This document shows positions 1-8,025 of a DNA stretch of 41,919 nt, one piece after another. Location of the stretch: positions 1 through 41,919 of the forward strand of contig CAYTCD010000003.1 in the NCBI GenBank assembly GCA_964436335.1. The letters are read 5' to 3'. The translations under genes were made by a program, and so were the position numbers. Each line of letters opens with the position of its first letter. Position 1 is the stretch's first letter. This stretch comes from Pullibacteroides sp964436335 (GTDB lineage Bacteria > Bacteroidota > Bacteroidia > Bacteroidales > P3). The notes under the pieces were generated by a model. That model was not told the origin of the DNA. It saw only the letters and a program-made list of their open reading frames with translations, and did no database searches.

Positions 1-50
1 AGACAAAGTATAAAGAAAAGTTTTGTTTTCATAATCTTGTAGTTTTTCAT
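1..50 (-). CDS. Partial: N-terminus of a probable exported protein
   Basis: On the minus strand an ATG at 50-48, with a second in-frame ATG at 32-30, opens a frame reading MKNYKIMKTKLFFILCL before the window ends. A lysine-rich start followed by hydrophobic residues is the usual beginning of a signal peptide, so an exported protein is likely. It follows the stop codon of the upstream lipoprotein gene by about 43 nt on the same strand and may be co-transcribed with it. The second ATG may be the true start. Nothing can be said about function because only 11-17 residues are visible. Confidence 0.5.
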   Translation of the reverse strand, partial: MKNYKIMKTKLFFILC

Positions 51-93
51 GGTTTTAGTGTTTATTGGTTGTAAAAATTCTTGTCGATATTCT

Positions 94-573
94 TTATTTA
101 CGGATTTGAAAATACATCTCGAATTCGGCATCTTTCGGTATGTATGACGGCACCTTTATAGCCTTAGTTCCAATGAATGAATCTATTTCAAAAGGACTCA
201 TTTCTATGACTATATCCAAGCGGTAAACAATAGGGGCAACCTGACGAAGTTCTATTGAAGTGCAACGGCCCGAGGCATAAACATGCACACCAAGTATTGA
301 ATATTTTTGAAAGTCAAGAACGGGCAATTCTTTCAGCGTATCCCGTCGATCCCAGTAAGGTATCAATTCCTCTTCTGATTTGAAAACCAATACACTTGAC
401 TGAAGAAAATATTTCGATGTAGAATCATAGGTAGGAAACATACGATGATTCCACGCCCAACTGCCATTCGATTCCAATATCTCTATCGGAATCTTGTCAT
501 CGGATTCCGGTTTACACGAAAACATCAGGGTTGCCATAAAGAGACCTCCCAATAAAAAAACTATCCTTTTCAT
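94..573 (-). CDS. Hypothetical lipoprotein or secreted protein, 159 aa
   Basis: The first residues (MKRIVFLLGG...LMFSC) form a signal peptide that ends at a Cys, consistent with a lipoprotein anchored in the envelope, although the lipobox is loose. The mature part is about 140 residues, rich in aromatic and charged residues, and I recognise no family. Its leader (about 27 bp ending at ATGAAAA) is nearly identical to the leader of the S74/T9SS gene that starts at 2481. No TAnnTTTG box is visible just upstream; the sequence there is a rodA remnant on the opposite strand, so it may depend on read-through. It is visibly more AT-rich than the housekeeping genes further right, which fits an accessory gene. 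The ORF is real by length and signal peptide; the function is unknown. Confidence 0.7.
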   Translation of the reverse strand: MKRIVFLLGGLFMATLMFSCKPESDDKIPIEILESNGSWAWNHRMFPTYDSTSKYFLQSSVLVFKSEEELIPYWDRRDTLKELPVLDFQKYSILGVHVYASGRCTSIELRQVAPIVYRLDIVIEMSPFEIDSFIGTKAIKVPSYIPKDAEFEMYFQIRK

Positions 574-601
574 AGTCTTAGGTTTTTAAGGGTTTATCTG
601 A

Positions 602-703
602 ATCCCGCTTCCCTTTTTCAGTTACGGCGGGTCCTCACTTTGGGTATTCACGCTTCTGCTCTTTATCTTCATCAAGATGGATACCCGGCGTTATGCGGGG
701 TAA
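602..703 (+). pseudogene. rodA: Remnant of the rodA 3' end (33 codons and stop)
   Basis: Plus strand codons 602-703 read IPLPFFSYGGSSLWVF, then a hydrophobic segment and KMDTRRYAG, ending in TAA. Family knowledge: the PFxSYGGSS motif near the C-terminus is typical of SEDS proteins (RodA/FtsW), and the following short helix with a basic tail fits Bacteroidota RodA, the glycan polymerase of the elongation complex. An in-frame stop (599-601) lies directly before the homology, and the bases before that are the leader of the minus-strand gene at 573, so the rest of rodA is missing here. The fragment has no start and is not expected to be expressed. It could be a displaced 3' end left by integration of an element into rodA, or a duplication or deletion scar. 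Confidence 0.75.
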
Positions 704-754
704 TTGATTTTGTTTTCATGGGTTTGGTTGTTATTTTTACTTCCGAATAAAAAG

Positions 755-1399
755 TTAGAAGGTATATCCTATCCCTATATCTATATAATGTTCCACTTTA
801 TGGACGTATTTTGTCGGAGCCATATGTGTTAGGGAATAACCTGCAAAGGCATTGATTTTATTAATCTTTCCAATAAAACGAACCCCCGCACAACCCGAAA
901 AATCATGAAGTTCTGTTTTAGATTTTCCATATTTTACCTCCGTCTCACCGAAAATCTCAAATTTAGATTGCGTATATCGGTAGCCTCCTGTATAGAAGAC
1001 AGCCAAATCTAAAAAAGACACAAGGTGCACCTTGAGTCCCATACCGGCGGAAATTATTACGGAATGAAGGTTTGCTTTAGTTGTAAGGTTCTCCGCTACT
1101 GCCTCCGCAAAAAACACACGCTTGTCATAGGCTCCGATATAGGATACTTCCCCTATCGCATAGAAATTAACGAAGCGCGAACGCATGGGAATATCGTAGG
1201 CATAATTCAACGAAAATTTAAGCGGCGGCACCGGTTTCCAATCTTTATACCACCAACTCCGCAACACCGGACTGTAACCCAAACTCAACGTGTGGTTGCC
1301 ATTATTTCGATTATCCACTTCTCCTCCCTTTGAAAAAGTCAATCCGAATAATAACAAAACCATCGGCAATAAAACGCGGATATATCTCTTGTTTTTCAT
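755..1399 (-). CDS. Probable outer-membrane beta-barrel protein, 214 aa
   Basis: The protein starts with a signal peptide (MKNKRYIRVLLPMVLLLFGL...). Its body alternates short aromatic-rich beta strands with polar turns, and it ends in IDIGIGYTF, with a terminal Phe as in the outer-membrane barrel signal. Length and pattern fit a small eight-stranded barrel; no enzyme motif is seen. It starts 17 nt after the stop of the S74/T9SS gene on the same strand, so the two are probably one transcript, and a role at the cell surface beside that exported protein is plausible but inferred. Composition is AT-rich like its left neighbour. Family not recognised beyond the barrel type. Confidence 0.65.
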   Translation of the reverse strand: MKNKRYIRVLLPMVLLLFGLTFSKGGEVDNRNNGNHTLSLGYSPVLRSWWYKDWKPVPPLKFSLNYAYDIPMRSRFVNFYAIGEVSYIGAYDKRVFFAEAVAENLTTKANLHSVIISAGMGLKVHLVSFLDLAVFYTGGYRYTQSKFEIFGETEVKYGKSKTELHDFSGCAGVRFIGKINKINAFAGYSLTHMAPTKYVHKVEHYIDIGIGYTF

Positions 1400-1416
1400 A
1401 AGACAGCCCTCCCAAA

Positions 1417-2481
1417 TTATTCCGTAACCACCATCCGTTTGGTATCAACCATGCGGTTGTTTACCGAAAGGCTGTAGGTGTACATGCCCGGCGAGAGCAT
1501 TCCGGCATCCACCGAGATATAGCCCAAGCCCGCTGCTGTTGACAGGGAATAGGTCTTAATCAGCACCCCGTCTAAAGAATGGATGAGAATCTTAGCGGAG
1601 GATACCCCTTCCGGCAGTTCGTAGGAAATGGTGGTCTTTTCAGAGAACGGGTTGGGCATGTTCTGATACAGGGTTGCCGCCGACATTCTGTTTTTCGGTG
1701 CGGGCGTCTTCTTGGGGCTGTTCCCTTCCTGTTCCCGGGCTACCAAATCGGACACGATGCGTTCCAAGGCGGCGATGCGTTCCTCCTGTTCCGTTATCGT
1801 GTTCTCCTGGGTCTGGATAACCCGTGTGAGGTAAGGGATGAACGAGGTGTAGTCGAGCGTGTACATGTCCGGTTCGGGCAGGTAATGCACCAGTTCGGGG
1901 AATAAGAGTTCCACTTCCTGCGCGATAAAGCCGACCCGGTTTTTGAGTTTCACCGTATCGTCGATATAGTCTTTGGGGGTCTTCAAATCGTAGAAGACAG
2001 GGCGGAGCTGCATCACCTTGTCCGTTACATCGGGAATGTTCGCAATATTTTCTTTGTACCGGATATCGGAGGTGGTACGGGAATTATTGAGACTCGTCAG
2101 ATTCGTTACAAAAATGTTGTGCGCGTAATTGTCGGTGGTGCCGAAACTGAGATGGGTGCCTGAAAGTGTGGTGGACGGTACCAACGATATCTTGTCCGGT
2201 ATCACGAAATCGTTTTCAGGAACACTTTTTGTGGAAGGAACGCAGATTAACTCTCCTTTCACCCGCAGGGTTCCTCCGTCCTGGGTGTGAAAAAGGATAT
2301 CCCCGATGGAAACCTCCAGGCCTTTGCTTTGTAAATTCCATTGCGGTGTAAGAATGTTCGCTCCGCTTGGTTTTGTTCCGATCTTTACCCCGCCGTCCGA
2401 TTGCACCGTAATCTGAGCCGAAAGCGGCATACATACACCGATTGCCAGACCGATGGCCAATAAAAATTTCTGAGTTTTCAT
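1417..2481 (-). CDS. S74 intramolecular-chaperone protein with T9SS sorting domain, 354 aa
   Basis: A signal peptide (1-22, ending SAQ) is followed by a beta-rich region of about 110 residues. Next comes a Peptidase_S74 / endosialidase-type intramolecular chaperone domain at about 138-245, shown by SDIRYKENI, the VMQLRPVFYDL segment and VGFIAQEVELLFPEL. A coiled coil follows (about 222-248, heptads with IAALERIVSDL), then a Lys/Pro linker, and finally a type A T9SS C-terminal domain from about 270 (LYQNMPNPF ... GMYTYSLSV ... RMVVTE). S74 domains help trimeric beta-helix fibres to fold and usually cut themselves off; T9SS domains direct export across the outer membrane. A surface fibre is therefore likely. 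It has its own -7 box at 2578-2585 and heads a transcript with the barrel gene. Confidence 0.85.
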   Translation of the reverse strand: MKTQKFLLAIGLAIGVCMPLSAQITVQSDGGVKIGTKPSGANILTPQWNLQSKGLEVSIGDILFHTQDGGTLRVKGELICVPSTKSVPENDFVIPDKISLVPSTTLSGTHLSFGTTDNYAHNIFVTNLTSLNNSRTTSDIRYKENIANIPDVTDKVMQLRPVFYDLKTPKDYIDDTVKLKNRVGFIAQEVELLFPELVHYLPEPDMYTLDYTSFIPYLTRVIQTQENTITEQEERIAALERIVSDLVAREQEGNSPKKTPAPKNRMSAATLYQNMPNPFSEKTTISYELPEGVSSAKILIHSLDGVLIKTYSLSTAAGLGYISVDAGMLSPGMYTYSLSVNNRMVDTKRMVVTE

Positions 2482-2577
2482 AGTCTTAGGTTTTTTAAGG
2501 GTTAATTTTCTTCTTTGTTATGCCAAATTTTTATTTAACATTCCTTGTGTTTAGTGGCTTTTTTAAAATTCACACTG

Positions 2578-2585
2578 CAAATATA
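2578..2585 (-). promoter_or_regulatory. -7 box TATATTTG for the S74/T9SS gene
   Basis: The minus strand reads TATATTTG, matching the Bacteroidota -7 consensus TAnnTTTG. It lies about 97 nt before the ATG at 2481, in an AT-rich gap of 224 bp (2482-2705) that holds no other gene. I see no clear -33 TTTG at 19-20 nt. Confidence 0.55.
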
Positions 2586-2705
2586 CAAAAATTTTTATAT
2601 CTCGTTAATAAATAAATCAAAACAAGTTTATCCTCTAATCTCGGTTTTTGTATTCTTAACTTTGTTGAAGATACAGCGATATCTGCAATAAGCATTAATC
2701 TTCTT

Positions 2706-4223
2706 TTACCATACAGGCGAAATGTCGTATTTGGAACGCGGCCAAATTTCCGGTTTCCAATGGAATCCCTTTAACATACGTTCCCTTGGGGTAAGACGGT
2801 CAACGGGATAAAGTGTGGTGGAGACAGGCTGAATTACATTGATTCCCTGCACCTGATTGTCTTTAAATTCTATCTTTAGGCTCTGACTTTCGGTTTTGTT
2901 AACCCCGATAAGCTCATTTTCCTTGTCGTCCAACACATAATAGACCGACTGGGCCATACCCATCACATGCGCGGTACGGAAACGGGAACTGTCGTCGAAA
3001 TATCCCCACAGCAATCTTCCGTTTACCTGGTTGTAATAGCCCTGTGCGGCCGAAACCTCGCTCACGATAAACGTATTGTTCCGTATCAGCACTTTTTCGG
3101 GACGGTTCTGTGTAAACCACACTTTTACCGTATCTCCATCTATCTGGTATTCTTCCAACCAGATAATCGGTTCACGATAGAGTTCCATAACCGAATCCCG
3201 ATGCCGGTAACTCAACGAATCACATCTTCCCTGCATACCTTCTTTGAAAAAACGCACCTTATGATATACGAACATTTCCTTGATCTGACGGGCTGTGTCG
3301 TAAGTCATCACCATTGTATCGCCGGCCACAAAAAGCGAATCACCATTCTCTACCATCACCCCTCGGGGTTGTTGCGTAAACAGGGCGTATCCCTCGCTTT
3401 CGTTGTTCTCGGCATAATCGCTCTTGATAAAACAGTTCCGCGCCGTATCGAGCAAAAAGACCTCCCTGTGTACATTGCCGTTCTTCAAACCCAAATCGTA
3501 ATAGATGCTGTCGCCAAAAAGCACCTGAGAGGTTTTGGTCTTCACATACGCATTTCTTTGCAGACTCACCCGATTCTGTTCCTGATGGAACCAGCCTTTA
3601 AGACCATACATGTAGTAATCGGTGGTCTCGATATTGGTGGCACCCCGAAAACGTGTCAAACCAGTTTGGGCATAGTGGAGGGTATCAGTCCAGATGGTGT
3701 AATCGGGATTGACGATCACCACATTTTGAAAACAATGGAAAATTTCCGCCTGCCCGTCGTAATAGCCATGATCCGAGGTAAGCACCGTGGGTCCCGAAGT
3801 CATCTCCCCGCCTTGACTGTAATAAGCTCTGTTGTGATTGGCTTCGTAACGCAAGGCCGGTGTCTTCATCGTTATATCACGGTCTTTGAGCACCACATTG
3901 CGTTCCACCGTGTAGGAACCGGTGGCGCCATCGTAATCCAACACTTCACCGGTAATATGGATATTGTCGGAAGTGCGGATGCGCAGATTGTCGTAAGCCT
4001 GACAGGAACCGGTTTTCTGATTGTAGTCGGCAAAGTCGCTGAGAATACGGTTTCCGCCATGTTCTATCTTTACATGGCCGATAAGACGATATACTCCCGG
4101 TCTGCCGGGCAGGCTTACAATGGAATCGCCCGTAAACGACTGGCCGTACAGACATCCGCCCGGAAAGAACATTGCCAAAACTATCCTTGCAACCCAAACC
4201 TTAATGCGAACCCATGTAGTCAT
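2706..4223 (-). CDS. OstA-like (LptA/LptD N-terminal type) periplasmic protein, 505 aa
   Basis: A signal peptide (about 1-28) leads into repeated short beta strands with the OstA pattern: GHVKIEHGGNRILSDFADYN, then 'VLDYDGATGSYTVERNVVLKD' type turns and further DxxxYxxxxG repeats to about residue 400. Family knowledge: OstA/LptA beta-jellyroll domains bind LPS and form the periplasmic bridge of the Lpt pathway; Bacteroidota carry long OstA-like proteins of this size that lack the LptD barrel. A role in carrying LPS to the outer membrane is therefore likely. The start overlaps the end of the PepSY-like gene by 23 nt, so translation is probably coupled. It is the last gene of the ompH-nadC-purA operon. 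lptB is encoded at 11.0 kb on the other strand. Confidence 0.8.
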   Translation of the reverse strand: MTTWVRIKVWVARIVLAMFFPGGCLYGQSFTGDSIVSLPGRPGVYRLIGHVKIEHGGNRILSDFADYNQKTGSCQAYDNLRIRTSDNIHITGEVLDYDGATGSYTVERNVVLKDRDITMKTPALRYEANHNRAYYSQGGEMTSGPTVLTSDHGYYDGQAEIFHCFQNVVIVNPDYTIWTDTLHYAQTGLTRFRGATNIETTDYYMYGLKGWFHQEQNRVSLQRNAYVKTKTSQVLFGDSIYYDLGLKNGNVHREVFLLDTARNCFIKSDYAENNESEGYALFTQQPRGVMVENGDSLFVAGDTMVMTYDTARQIKEMFVYHKVRFFKEGMQGRCDSLSYRHRDSVMELYREPIIWLEEYQIDGDTVKVWFTQNRPEKVLIRNNTFIVSEVSAAQGYYNQVNGRLLWGYFDDSSRFRTAHVMGMAQSVYYVLDDKENELIGVNKTESQSLKIEFKDNQVQGINVIQPVSTTLYPVDRLTPRERMLKGFHWKPEIWPRSKYDISPVW

Positions 4224-5835
4224 ACGGAATGCTTGAAACGAAATGTGCCTTGTGGTCGAAAGTCAACAGAAAGTAATCCCTGTCTTTGGTTTCTTTGTTC
4301 TTTACCCAAACCACAATCTGATAATAGTTCTTAGGCTTTTCCTCAGCCGGGAAACGCTGGCGGTAACGCGATTCGTACACTACCCGCTTACCTACCTCGA
4401 ACTTGTATTTTTCCGGCGCATTGACAATATATTGCCAGATAGGATAAGAAACATCCTTCTTTCCGAAAAACAAGGCCGTGGTGGTATGGGTGCCGTCGGG
4501 AAAGATAACAGCCTCTGCCTTTTGTCCAAAATTCAAAAATACCGCACGGTAAACTCCGTTGGTGTCTTTATACTGCTTCACATTCTCGGCCCGCGGAAAA
4601 CGACGGTCAAAAGCCTGTTGCACGGCTTCGGGAAATATCGCCTTTATAGACATTTTGGTGGTAGGAACATATCCCTGCATATTCGACACCAAGGTCTGCA
4701 TGCGTTCCACCACCTGCGCACTGTCGGGGAAAGAGGGAACAGACGTTTCCTCCACAACGGGCTCTTGCATCCCGACCGGTTCTTCCTCTGCAGATTCTTT
4801 TACTTCCGGAACTGTTTCCGCAACGGATTCCTGCGCCTCTTCCAATACGATATCCTTTACTACCGGGCTTTCCGCAACAGCTTCCTGTAATACCTCCCCC
4901 GGTTCCATATCTTCCTCAAAAGAAGGCCCCCCGTCGTCTTCGTAATCTTCGCCGTAGTCCTGATAGTATTCTTCATGGTTTTCATCAACCGCCGGTTCTT
5001 CCGGCTGCGCCTCAACAAACTCCGGCCCGGGTTCGTTCACAACCATATACGAGGTATCAGGCTTTGGCAATTGCGGAGCATTCACGTATTGGTCTTCGCG
5101 TTGGCGGGCGGTGTTGGATTGCGCCGTTACCTGAGCCTCTATGAACTGGCGGCGACTTTGCGGGCGATAAATCAAATCATTCGTTGACTTTCCCGCTATC
5201 AACCTTCTGTGTTTGGCAGGATTCTCCTGCATACGGGCCAACAATTCGTTCTGTTTTTTCAGCAAAACTTCCTCTTCGGTAAGCGGTTCGAACTCATCCC
5301 AATCTTCCATGGTCTCTCCGTCTATGCTTACCACATCGCCATGAAAATCAAAACATACTTCGGTAATATAACCGTCTATTCCATATATGGATAACTGGGC
5401 GTAATAATGACGGCCGTCCCAACGGTCTTCTTCGTAAGAACAGGAACGGAGTTGGTAAAAAGCATATTTTTCGTTGATGAAATCGTGAGAAATCAAAGGC
5501 AATTGGGCTTCGGGAATGGTCCAACGCGTGCTGAGCCATTCTCCGTTGGCCTGAAAAAGGGAGGATATCTCTTTGGGTTGCAAATTAATGCGGGCACAAT
5601 AGCCCATATCGGCCAATTCCCACTGTATCATTTTCCAAGCCGAACGAGGATGGGCCAAATAGAAACTTTCCACCACTTCTTCCGGAACATCCGACCACGC
5701 CACTCTCTGGGCTTTTACAAATCCCGTTCCGGCAAGCAAGAACCCGACAGACAGGCACAACAAACCCTTCCGGTTCCACGGCGGAAACCGGCGTTTTTTA
5801 TTCTTCTCCGATATATCCGTTCTCTTACTGGGCAT
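4201..5835 (-). CDS. Exported protein with two PepSY-like regions and an acidic linker, 544 aa
   Basis: After a basic stretch of about 24 residues comes a hydrophobic segment (GLLCLSVGFLLAGTGFVKAQ), a signal peptide or anchor. Residues about 45-180 (VPEEVVESFYLAHPRSAWKMIQW...) and about 395-540 (IFPEAVQQAFDRRFPRAENVKQY...) share the pattern of PepSY-like / DUF2874 domains: a short helix with FxxxFP, then beta strands that carry a residue pattern such as YRAVF. Between them lies a long low-complexity linker rich in Glu, Pro and Val (about 260-380). The gene starts inside the last codons of purA (11-nt overlap) and its end overlaps the ostA-like gene, so all three are one translational unit. 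The link to purA is likely positional; envelope location next to OstA is the better hint. Function unknown. Confidence 0.65.
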   Translation of the reverse strand: MPSKRTDISEKNKKRRFPPWNRKGLLCLSVGFLLAGTGFVKAQRVAWSDVPEEVVESFYLAHPRSAWKMIQWELADMGYCARINLQPKEISSLFQANGEWLSTRWTIPEAQLPLISHDFINEKYAFYQLRSCSYEEDRWDGRHYYAQLSIYGIDGYITEVCFDFHGDVVSIDGETMEDWDEFEPLTEEEVLLKKQNELLARMQENPAKHRRLIAGKSTNDLIYRPQSRRQFIEAQVTAQSNTARQREDQYVNAPQLPKPDTSYMVVNEPGPEFVEAQPEEPAVDENHEEYYQDYGEDYEDDGGPSFEEDMEPGEVLQEAVAESPVVKDIVLEEAQESVAETVPEVKESAEEEPVGMQEPVVEETSVPSFPDSAQVVERMQTLVSNMQGYVPTTKMSIKAIFPEAVQQAFDRRFPRAENVKQYKDTNGVYRAVFLNFGQKAEAVIFPDGTHTTTALFFGKKDVSYPIWQYIVNAPEKYKFEVGKRVVYESRYRQRFPAEEKPKNYYQIVVWVKNKETKDRDYFLLTFDHKAHFVSSIPYDYMGSH

Positions 5836-7129
5836 TCACTATGGTTTCGTCACGGTCGGGACCAACCGAAATGATACTGATTTCCAAACCCGTGTACTCA
5901 CCTATAAAGGCCATATAATCTTTAAAGGCCTGCGGCAATTGGTCTTGGTGACGGGCCAACGAAAGAGGACTTCTCCAACCTGGCATTTCCCTATACGAAA
6001 CCTCCACTTTTTCGGCTGTATCGGTATCGGGATAGGCTTCGATGGGTTTTCCTTCCAATGTATAGGCCACAGCCGCTTTCACCACCGGAAAATCATCCAT
6101 CACATCGGCCTTCATCATAATCAAATCGGTGATGCCGTTTACCATAATGGTGTAGCGCAAGGCCGGTAAATCGAGCCAGCCCGTACGTCGGGCCCGACCG
6201 GTGGTAGCCCCGAATTCATGTCCTTTCTGACGAAGCAGTTCGCCGGTCTGGTCAAACAGTTCGGTAGGGAAAGGACCGCTACCCACACGGGTACAATAAG
6301 CCTTGAATATGCCATACACCTTGCCGATAGAAGAGGGTGGAACGCCCAACCCCACACAAACCCCCGAAGCGGTAGTGCTTGAAGATGTAACGAAAGGATA
6401 GGAGCCGAAATCTATGTCGAGCATCGAACCCTGCGCCCCTTCTGCCAATATCTTTTTACCTTGCTCCATAGCGCTGTTCAGATAGAATTCGGTGGAAATC
6501 ACTTCAAACCCCCGCAATTCTTCCACGCCCGCCATCCAACCGGACTCGTATTCCCGCCATGGCATATCGTCTATCCGTGCTGTCTCTAAATCGAATCCAT
6601 ACTGCTTGAGCTGCAACAGATGCTCGTCTCTGAGTGCTTCGTATTTTTTCTTAAACGCATCACTGAAAATATCACCCATGCGGAGTCCGCATCGGGCAGT
6701 CTTATCGGTATAGGCCGGCCCGATTCCCTTTACGGTGGACCCTATTTTTCGCGCGCCCTTGCGTTGTTCCAAAGCCGCGTCCAGCAAACGGTGCGTGGGC
6801 AGTATCAGATGAGCCTTGTCAGAAATCTTCATTCTTTGACGGGGTTCCACTCCCATCTTACGCAAAGCCTCCGTTTCCCGGTAAAATATGCAGGCGTCTA
6901 TCAACACACCGTTGCCGATTACGTTCACCTTGTCGGGATGGAAGATACCGGAAGGAATGGTGTGCAGCACATGCGTCATACCGTCGAACTTTAAAGTGTG
7001 TCCGGCATTGGGTCCACCCTGAAAACGGGCGATGATATCGTAACGGGGAGCCAACACGTCCACAATCTTTCCTTTTCCCTCGTCTCCCCATTGGATGCCA
7101 AGAATGACATCGATTTTTGTTTTCGGCAT
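5825..7129 (-). CDS. purA: Adenylosuccinate synthetase
   Basis: PurA joins IMP and aspartate using GTP to form adenylosuccinate, the first committed step from IMP to AMP, in the cytosol. The N-terminus carries the GTP-binding loop GIQWGDEGKGKIVD with the catalytic Asp, then QGGPNAGHT with the catalytic His. IGSTVKGIGPAYTDK (about 127-141) and TTGRARRTGWLDL (about 306-318) are the IMP/aspartate loops, and SVGPDRDETI closes the nucleotide pocket. Length (434 aa) is normal for the family. It follows nadC by 30 nt and overlaps the next gene by 11 nt, so it belongs to the ompH-nadC-purA operon. Confidence 0.97.
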   Translation of the reverse strand: MPKTKIDVILGIQWGDEGKGKIVDVLAPRYDIIARFQGGPNAGHTLKFDGMTHVLHTIPSGIFHPDKVNVIGNGVLIDACIFYRETEALRKMGVEPRQRMKISDKAHLILPTHRLLDAALEQRKGARKIGSTVKGIGPAYTDKTARCGLRMGDIFSDAFKKKYEALRDEHLLQLKQYGFDLETARIDDMPWREYESGWMAGVEELRGFEVISTEFYLNSAMEQGKKILAEGAQGSMLDIDFGSYPFVTSSSTTASGVCVGLGVPPSSIGKVYGIFKAYCTRVGSGPFPTELFDQTGELLRQKGHEFGATTGRARRTGWLDLPALRYTIMVNGITDLIMMKADVMDDFPVVKAAVAYTLEGKPIEAYPDTDTAEKVEVSYREMPGWRSPLSLARHQDQLPQAFKDYMAFIGEYTGLEISIISVGPDRDETIVNAQ

Positions 7130-7159
7130 TTCCTGCTCTTTTTAAGATTAAAATGATTT

Positions 7160-8014
7160 CTACCGCACGGCCTTCAAGCTCAAATCAAGCGAACTGATAT
7201 GGTGCGTGAGCGCACCTACCGAAATAAAATCCACACCCGTGGCGGCGTATTCGGCCAAAGTCTGTTCGTTGATACCGCCGGAAGCTTCGGTCTCGTACCT
7301 GCCGTCTATCATCGACACGGCCTTGCGGATATCAGCAGGCGTAAAATTATCCAGCATGATACGGTTCACCCCACCGTGACGCAACACCTCTTCTAATTCT
7401 TCGAATGAACGGACCTCTATCTCAATGGCCAATTGCAGACTTTTTTCCCGCAGATAGGCATGCACCGCATCAATGGCCTGGGTGATGCCGCCGGCAAAAT
7501 CGATATGATTGTCCTTTATCAAAATCATATCGAACAAACCGAAACGATGATTCCTGCCGCCCCCGATACGCACTGCCATTTTTTCAAAAACCCGGTTGTT
7601 GGGTGTGGTCTTGCGGGTATCCAGCAACACGGCTTTGCCTTCGCCTATCATGCGTGTGAGCTTGCGGGTGTAGGTGGCAATGCCGCTCATGCGCTGAATA
7701 TAGTTGAGACTCAAACGCTCGGCGGTAAGAATGGAACGGGAAGCGCCTTCCACGGTAAAGATCCTATCGCCCGGCACCACCTCGCTGCCGTCTTCCACCA
7801 AAGGTGTGAACACCACTTTCGGATCCACTGTCTCATACACCGTTTTGGCCACTTCCATACCGGCTATCACCCCTGCTTCCTTGGCAACCAACACGGCTTT
7901 ATCGGTGGCTGAAGCCGGAATACAAGACAATGTGGTATGGTCGCCGTCTCCTATATCCTCCTTCATGGCCAAACGGATATAGGCGGCCATCATTTCTTTT
8001 TCGTCAACCTGCAT
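7160..8014 (-). CDS. nadC: Quinolinate phosphoribosyltransferase (decarboxylating)
   Basis: NadC turns quinolinate and PRPP into nicotinate mononucleotide with loss of CO2, in de novo NAD synthesis. The sequence shows the N-terminal EDIGDGDHT motif, LNYIQRMSGIAT, the active-site stretch LLDTRKTTPNNR with the conserved Arg/Lys, GGGRNHRFGLFD(M), KDNHI, EIEVRSFEE, MLDNF and EASGGIN, and the C-terminal phosphate-binding GVDFISVGALTH. At 284 aa it has the usual length. It begins 11 nt after the OmpH-like gene and is followed by purA 30 nt later. nadA and nadB are not in the window. Confidence 0.96.
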   Translation of the reverse strand: MQVDEKEMMAAYIRLAMKEDIGDGDHTTLSCIPASATDKAVLVAKEAGVIAGMEVAKTVYETVDPKVVFTPLVEDGSEVVPGDRIFTVEGASRSILTAERLSLNYIQRMSGIATYTRKLTRMIGEGKAVLLDTRKTTPNNRVFEKMAVRIGGGRNHRFGLFDMILIKDNHIDFAGGITQAIDAVHAYLREKSLQLAIEIEVRSFEELEEVLRHGGVNRIMLDNFTPADIRKAVSMIDGRYETEASGGINEQTLAEYAATGVDFISVGALTHHISSLDLSLKAVR

Positions 8015-8025
8015 GTTTGTCGGAA

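Noticed and set aside
704..754. Tiny peptide on the minus strand starting at ATGAAAACA (about 716)
   Set aside because: It would have only 15 codons and runs antisense into the rodA remnant; no support.
2967..4334. 455-residue plus-strand frame opposite the ostA-like gene
   Set aside because: No recognisable motif and no promoter; the minus strand encodes a protein with a signal peptide and OstA repeats in an operon.
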